Part shown: positions 61,600 through 64,000 of the stretch, piece by piece
How positions within the stretch are numbered: the first letter of the stretch is position 1
Layout of the letters: every line of letters begins with the position of its first letter
Source of the DNA: Bacteroidota bacterium
GTDB lineage: Bacteria > Bacteroidota > Bacteroidia > Chitinophagales > Saprospiraceae
DNA: 64,000 nucleotides
Assembly (NCBI GenBank): GCA_963169455.1
Contig: CAUJDW010000158.1
Coordinates: 17,102 to 81,101 of the forward strand
Direction of reading: 5' to 3'
Position numbers and translations under genes: made by a program
Notes under the pieces: model-generated
Database searches by the model: none
What the model saw: the letters and a program-made list of their open reading frames with translations, nothing else
Told to the model about the DNA's origin: nothing

Positions 61600-63018
61600 T
61601 TGGAACCGGAACCTGACAGTCGCCTTTACAGCTTTTCTCCGTTGTTATTCCTGCTGCTTGTTTCTTCTCCGGGCATCTACCTGGGGATCGCGGCCATCGT
61701 ATTGCTGCTTGCCTGCTCCGCCCTCGTATCCGGCTCGGAAGTGGCTTTTTTCTCGCTGACGGCCAACGACTTCGAAAAGCTGGAACAGGAAAACGGGAAG
61801 TCCAGCAAACGCATACTCGCTCTGAAGGACAGGCCCCGGAAACTGCTCGCTACCATCCTCATCAGCAACAATTTCGTCAATATCGCCATCGTCATCCTGG
61901 CTGAATTCGTGCTGATGAATGTCATTCCGGAAGGGGCTTTCCACAACATGGCCAACGGCCTGCTCAGCTTGTGGGGAGAGCCCACCCTGGAAGGCATAGA
62001 ATACTGGGCGGAGGTTTTGGGGTTCCTCGTCACCGTGGTGGGCGTCACCTTTCTGCTGGTGCTTTTCGGAGAAGTCGCGCCCAAGGTTTACGCCAGGATC
62101 AACAACCTGAAGCTGGCCCGCCTGATGTCAGGGCCCCTCTCCTTCCTGTTCGGCCTGTTTTCCCCCTTCAGTTCAGCCCTGGTCAATTCCACAAAAGTGA
62201 TCGAAAGAAGGCTGGCGCGCACCAGCGCCATTTCGCCCCTGGCCAGCCGCGAAGACATCGACGAAGCCATAGAACTGACGGTCAGCCAGGAACAGGACGC
62301 CGGCCAGGAGGTGGACATCCTGAAGAGCATCGTCAAATTCGGCGACGTCACCGTCAAACAGATCATGTGTTCCCGCGTCGATGTGGTGGCTGTCGATTTT
62401 CGCATCGATTACCTTGAACTGCTCGCCGTTATCCGGGAATCCGGCTACTCGCGCATCCCCGTTTACGACAATGACTTCGATAATGTCACCGGCATCCTCT
62501 ACGTTAAAGACCTGCTCGGGCATCTGAACGAACCCCAGGGCTTCGAGTGGCAGAAACTCATCAGGACGGACGTTTACTACGTGCCCGAGGCGAAAAAAAT
62601 CCAGGATCTCCTGAAGGAATTTCAGCAACAACACCTGCACATGGCAGTCGTGGTGGATGAGTACGGCGGCAGTTCAGGCATCGTCACCCTGGAAGATATT
62701 ATGGAGGAAGTCATCGGGGAAATCCGGGATGAATTTGACGATGAAGTGGAAGTCGTTTTCAAAAAGATCGACGATTACAACTACCTCTTTGAAGGGAAAA
62801 CCCTGCTGAATGACGTATGCCGGATCGTAGGCATCGACACCAGCACATTCAATGACATCAGAGGTGAGGCAGATTCGCTGGCAGGGCTCATTCTGGAACT
62901 CACCGGGCTCATCCCCAAACCAGATGAGGAGGTGCAGTACAAAAATTTCAGCTTCAAGATCATTTCCGTCAGCAAGCGGCGCATCGAACAAATCTTGTTT
63001 ACCTTACCAAAAGCCTGA
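61600..63018 (+). CDS. gldE: GldE, gliding-associated CNNM/CBS/CorC-type protein
   Basis: Predicted 472-residue membrane protein. N-terminal CNNM (DUF21) domain with several helices ('IYLGIAAIVLLLACSALVSG', 'SEVAFFSLTANDFEKLEQEN', 'ISNNFVNIAIVILAEFVLMN'), then a CBS pair ('VDVVAVDFRIDYLELLAVIR', 'GYSRIPVYDNDFDNVTGILY') and a C-terminal CorC/HlyC transporter-associated domain. ssb-gldE-gldD order is the one known from Flavobacterium, where GldE acts with GldD in gliding and T9SS function. The TTG at 61600 ('LEPEPDSRLYSF') is the likely start; a longer frame from 61504 adds a Cys/His-rich leader that is not family-like. Confidence 0.93.
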   Translation: MEPEPDSRLYSFSPLLFLLLVSSPGIYLGIAAIVLLLACSALVSGSEVAFFSLTANDFEKLEQENGKSSKRILALKDRPRKLLATILISNNFVNIAIVILAEFVLMNVIPEGAFHNMANGLLSLWGEPTLEGIEYWAEVLGFLVTVVGVTFLLVLFGEVAPKVYARINNLKLARLMSGPLSFLFGLFSPFSSALVNSTKVIERRLARTSAISPLASREDIDEAIELTVSQEQDAGQEVDILKSIVKFGDVTVKQIMCSRVDVVAVDFRIDYLELLAVIRESGYSRIPVYDNDFDNVTGILYVKDLLGHLNEPQGFEWQKLIRTDVYYVPEAKKIQDLLKEFQQQHLHMAVVVDEYGGSSGIVTLEDIMEEVIGEIRDEFDDEVEVVFKKIDDYNYLFEGKTLLNDVCRIVGIDTSTFNDIRGEADSLAGLILELTGLIPKPDEEVQYKNFSFKIISVSKRRIEQILFTLPKA

Positions 63019-63021
63019 ACC

Positions 63022-63624
63022 ATGAAGATCAGAGGGGCTTTCATTCTGCCCATTATCCTTGCTTTCTACTCCTGCGGCGAAGCGCCGGCCTTCAGCCCGA
63101 AGCCCCGGGCCTATCCGAGGGTGGAATATCCTGCCAAGGCATACCAGCCTTTTGATGAAGACTATTGTAGTTTCACTTTCGAATATCCCACCTATGCGGA
63201 AGTGATCCAGGACACCCTGTTCTTCGACGAGAAGCCGGCAGACCCCTGCTGGTTCGACCTCTATTTTCCGGCTTTCGACAGCAGGCTCTACTGCAGTTAT
63301 TACCCCATAAAAGGCGCTTCGTCCTTCGAAAAGCTGAAAAGCGACGCCTTTGAAATGGCGGACTGGCATAACAAGAAGGCCAACTATATCGAAGAACTCC
63401 GGATCGAACGGGAGGGCGGGGTCAGCGGTTTCGCGTTTATCATCAGCGGGCCGGCAGCTTCTCCGCTGCAGTTTTATCTTACCGACAGCACCAGCCACTT
63501 CCTGCGGGGGGCTCTGTATTTCAACACCCAGGCCCGCCCCGATTCGCTGGCGCCTATATACAAATTCCTGGAGGAAGACGTCATGAGAATGATCGAGACC
63601 TTCAGCTGGAGGGGCAGAGAATAG
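63022..63624 (+). CDS. gldD: GldD, gliding-motility lipoprotein
   Basis: Predicted 200-residue lipoprotein. Signal with lipobox Cys in 'FILPIILAFYSCGEAP'; the mature part follows GldD: 'PRAYPRVEYPAKAYQPFD', 'CWFDLYFPAFDSRLYCSYYP', 'KLKSDAFEMADWHNKKANYI', 'FYLTDSTSHFLRGALYFNTQ'. GldD is required for gliding in Flavobacterium johnsoniae. Starts four bases after the gldE stop. Confidence 0.93.
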   Translation: MKIRGAFILPIILAFYSCGEAPAFSPKPRAYPRVEYPAKAYQPFDEDYCSFTFEYPTYAEVIQDTLFFDEKPADPCWFDLYFPAFDSRLYCSYYPIKGASSFEKLKSDAFEMADWHNKKANYIEELRIEREGGVSGFAFIISGPAASPLQFYLTDSTSHFLRGALYFNTQARPDSLAPIYKFLEEDVMRMIETFSWRGRE

Positions 63625-63666
63625 AGGGCCGGAAGGTTGGCAATCCAGTATTCCAGGAGGGGCCGT

Positions 63667-63690
63667 TCAAAGTTTCAGGTTTCAGGTTCC
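63667..63690 (-). repeat. Copy of the dispersed GAAACTTT-type short repeat
   Basis: Read on the minus strand it gives CCTGAAACCTGAAACTTTGA; it shares 19 bases (from GAAACCTG to CTTTGAAC) with a copy at 54334-54356. Relatives lie at 26111-26135 and 37243-37270. All are intergenic. Confidence 0.6.
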
Positions 63691-63811
63691 CCTGATAACC
63701 AGGCTTTTGCCGGGGTGTCGGCACAGTTATTTGAAGGCACTCTGCAAATGGAATACCGCCAGAATGATGCCGGACGCATCAAATGTTTATAAATAAAACC
63801 AAAACGCCACA

Positions 63812-64000
63812 CCCCAGGAGCCTCACCCATGCCGACGATCCCGAAGGGATCACACATCTATAGCAAAGCCCCAGGAGCCTCACCCATGCCAACGATCCCA
63901 AAGGGATCACACATCTATAGCAAAGCCCCAGGAGCCTCACCCCTGCCAACGATCCCAAAGGGATCACACATCTATAGCAAAGCCCCAGGAGCCTCACCCC
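63812..64000. repeat. 57-bp tandem repeat, 3.3 copies, running out of the window
   Basis: Units start at 63812, 63869, 63926 and 63983 (exact 57-bp steps). Each contains CCCCAGGAGCCTCACCC and the palindrome GATCCCRAAGGGATC. Two or three base differences exist between units. Because 57 is divisible by three, an open frame with a 19-residue repeat is present on the minus strand, but this is probably incidental. The window end cuts the array. Confidence 0.9.

Noticed and set aside
63779..63997. Repeat-encoded minus-strand peptide with 19-residue periodicity
   Set aside because: Arises from the 57-bp tandem repeat; no signal for expression.
63812..64000. CRISPR array
   Set aside because: The units are contiguous identical 57-mers without unique spacers, and no cas genes are present.

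Overview
This 64 kb window looks like chromosome of a high-GC member of the Bacteroidota, most likely a Saprospiria/Lewinella-type gliding marine or sludge bacterium (the genus is inference). The pointers are: a mutY-ssb-gldE-gldD cluster, a BNR-repeat secreted protein with a type IX secretion C-terminal domain, an energy-transducing TonB protein, TlpA-type thioredoxin and OmpA/PD40 envelope proteins, promoters that fit the Bacteroidota TTTG / TAnnTTTG consensus, and several small families with no Shine-Dalgarno sequence before their starts. No rRNA, tRNA, CRISPR array, prophage or complete insertion sequence was seen.

Layout. 0.1-6.9 kb: a LETM1/TerB-like protein, an aldehyde dehydrogenase of the aminomuconate-semialdehyde type, a 636-bp gene-free stretch with DnaA-box-like words, a TPR protein and a TPR-PD40-OmpA envelope protein. 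6.9-13.3 kb: two SulP anion transporters flanking a beta-carbonic anhydrase (a probable bicarbonate/CO2 module) and a cation/proton antiporter. 13.5-25.8 kb: peptide chain release factor 3, pseudouridine-5'-phosphate glycosidase, a glycosyltransferase, a thioredoxin-like protein, an esterase, HemW, a phage-antirepressor-like gene and methylmalonyl-CoA mutase. 26-36 kb: TonB, an M16 peptidase, a nucleotide-pyrophosphatase-like enzyme, a large T9SS-secreted BNR protein, a TrpF-fold protein lacking the catalytic Cys, an alkyltransferase-like DNA-repair protein, a DUF2147 protein and recA.

36-53 kb is the centrepiece: two divergent operons for low-potential electron metabolism. Leftward runs a 1,637-residue pyruvate:ferredoxin oxidoreductase followed by rnfC-D-G-E-A, then two insertions not found in the classical rnf order (a Cys-rich NqrM-like membrane peptide and a plant-type ferredoxin-NADP reductase), then rnfB. 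Rightward runs a NAD-coupled [NiFe] hydrogenase: HoxF (with a fused, cluster-less HoxE part), a HoxU-HoxY fusion, HoxH and its maturation endopeptidase. Together they would let pyruvate, H2, ferredoxin, NAD(H), NADP(H) and an ion gradient exchange electrons. A TTGA-N6-TCAA-like (FNR/CRP family) site lies between the two operons.

53-64 kb is housekeeping: thiolase, SPOR protein, RodA, queuine tRNA-ribosyltransferase, an LptF/G permease, an ECF sigma factor, MutY, SSB, GldE and GldD, ending in a 57-bp tandem repeat that leaves the window.

Repeats deserve attention: a MITE-like hairpin element with a full (168 bp) and an internally deleted (81 bp) copy, a 39-bp palindrome inserted in frame in hemW, a perfect 50-bp palindrome after recA, five 10-bp phased units before recA, and a dispersed GAAACTTT-type repeat. 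Because the DNA is GC-rich, many very long antisense open frames exist; none is accepted as a gene here.
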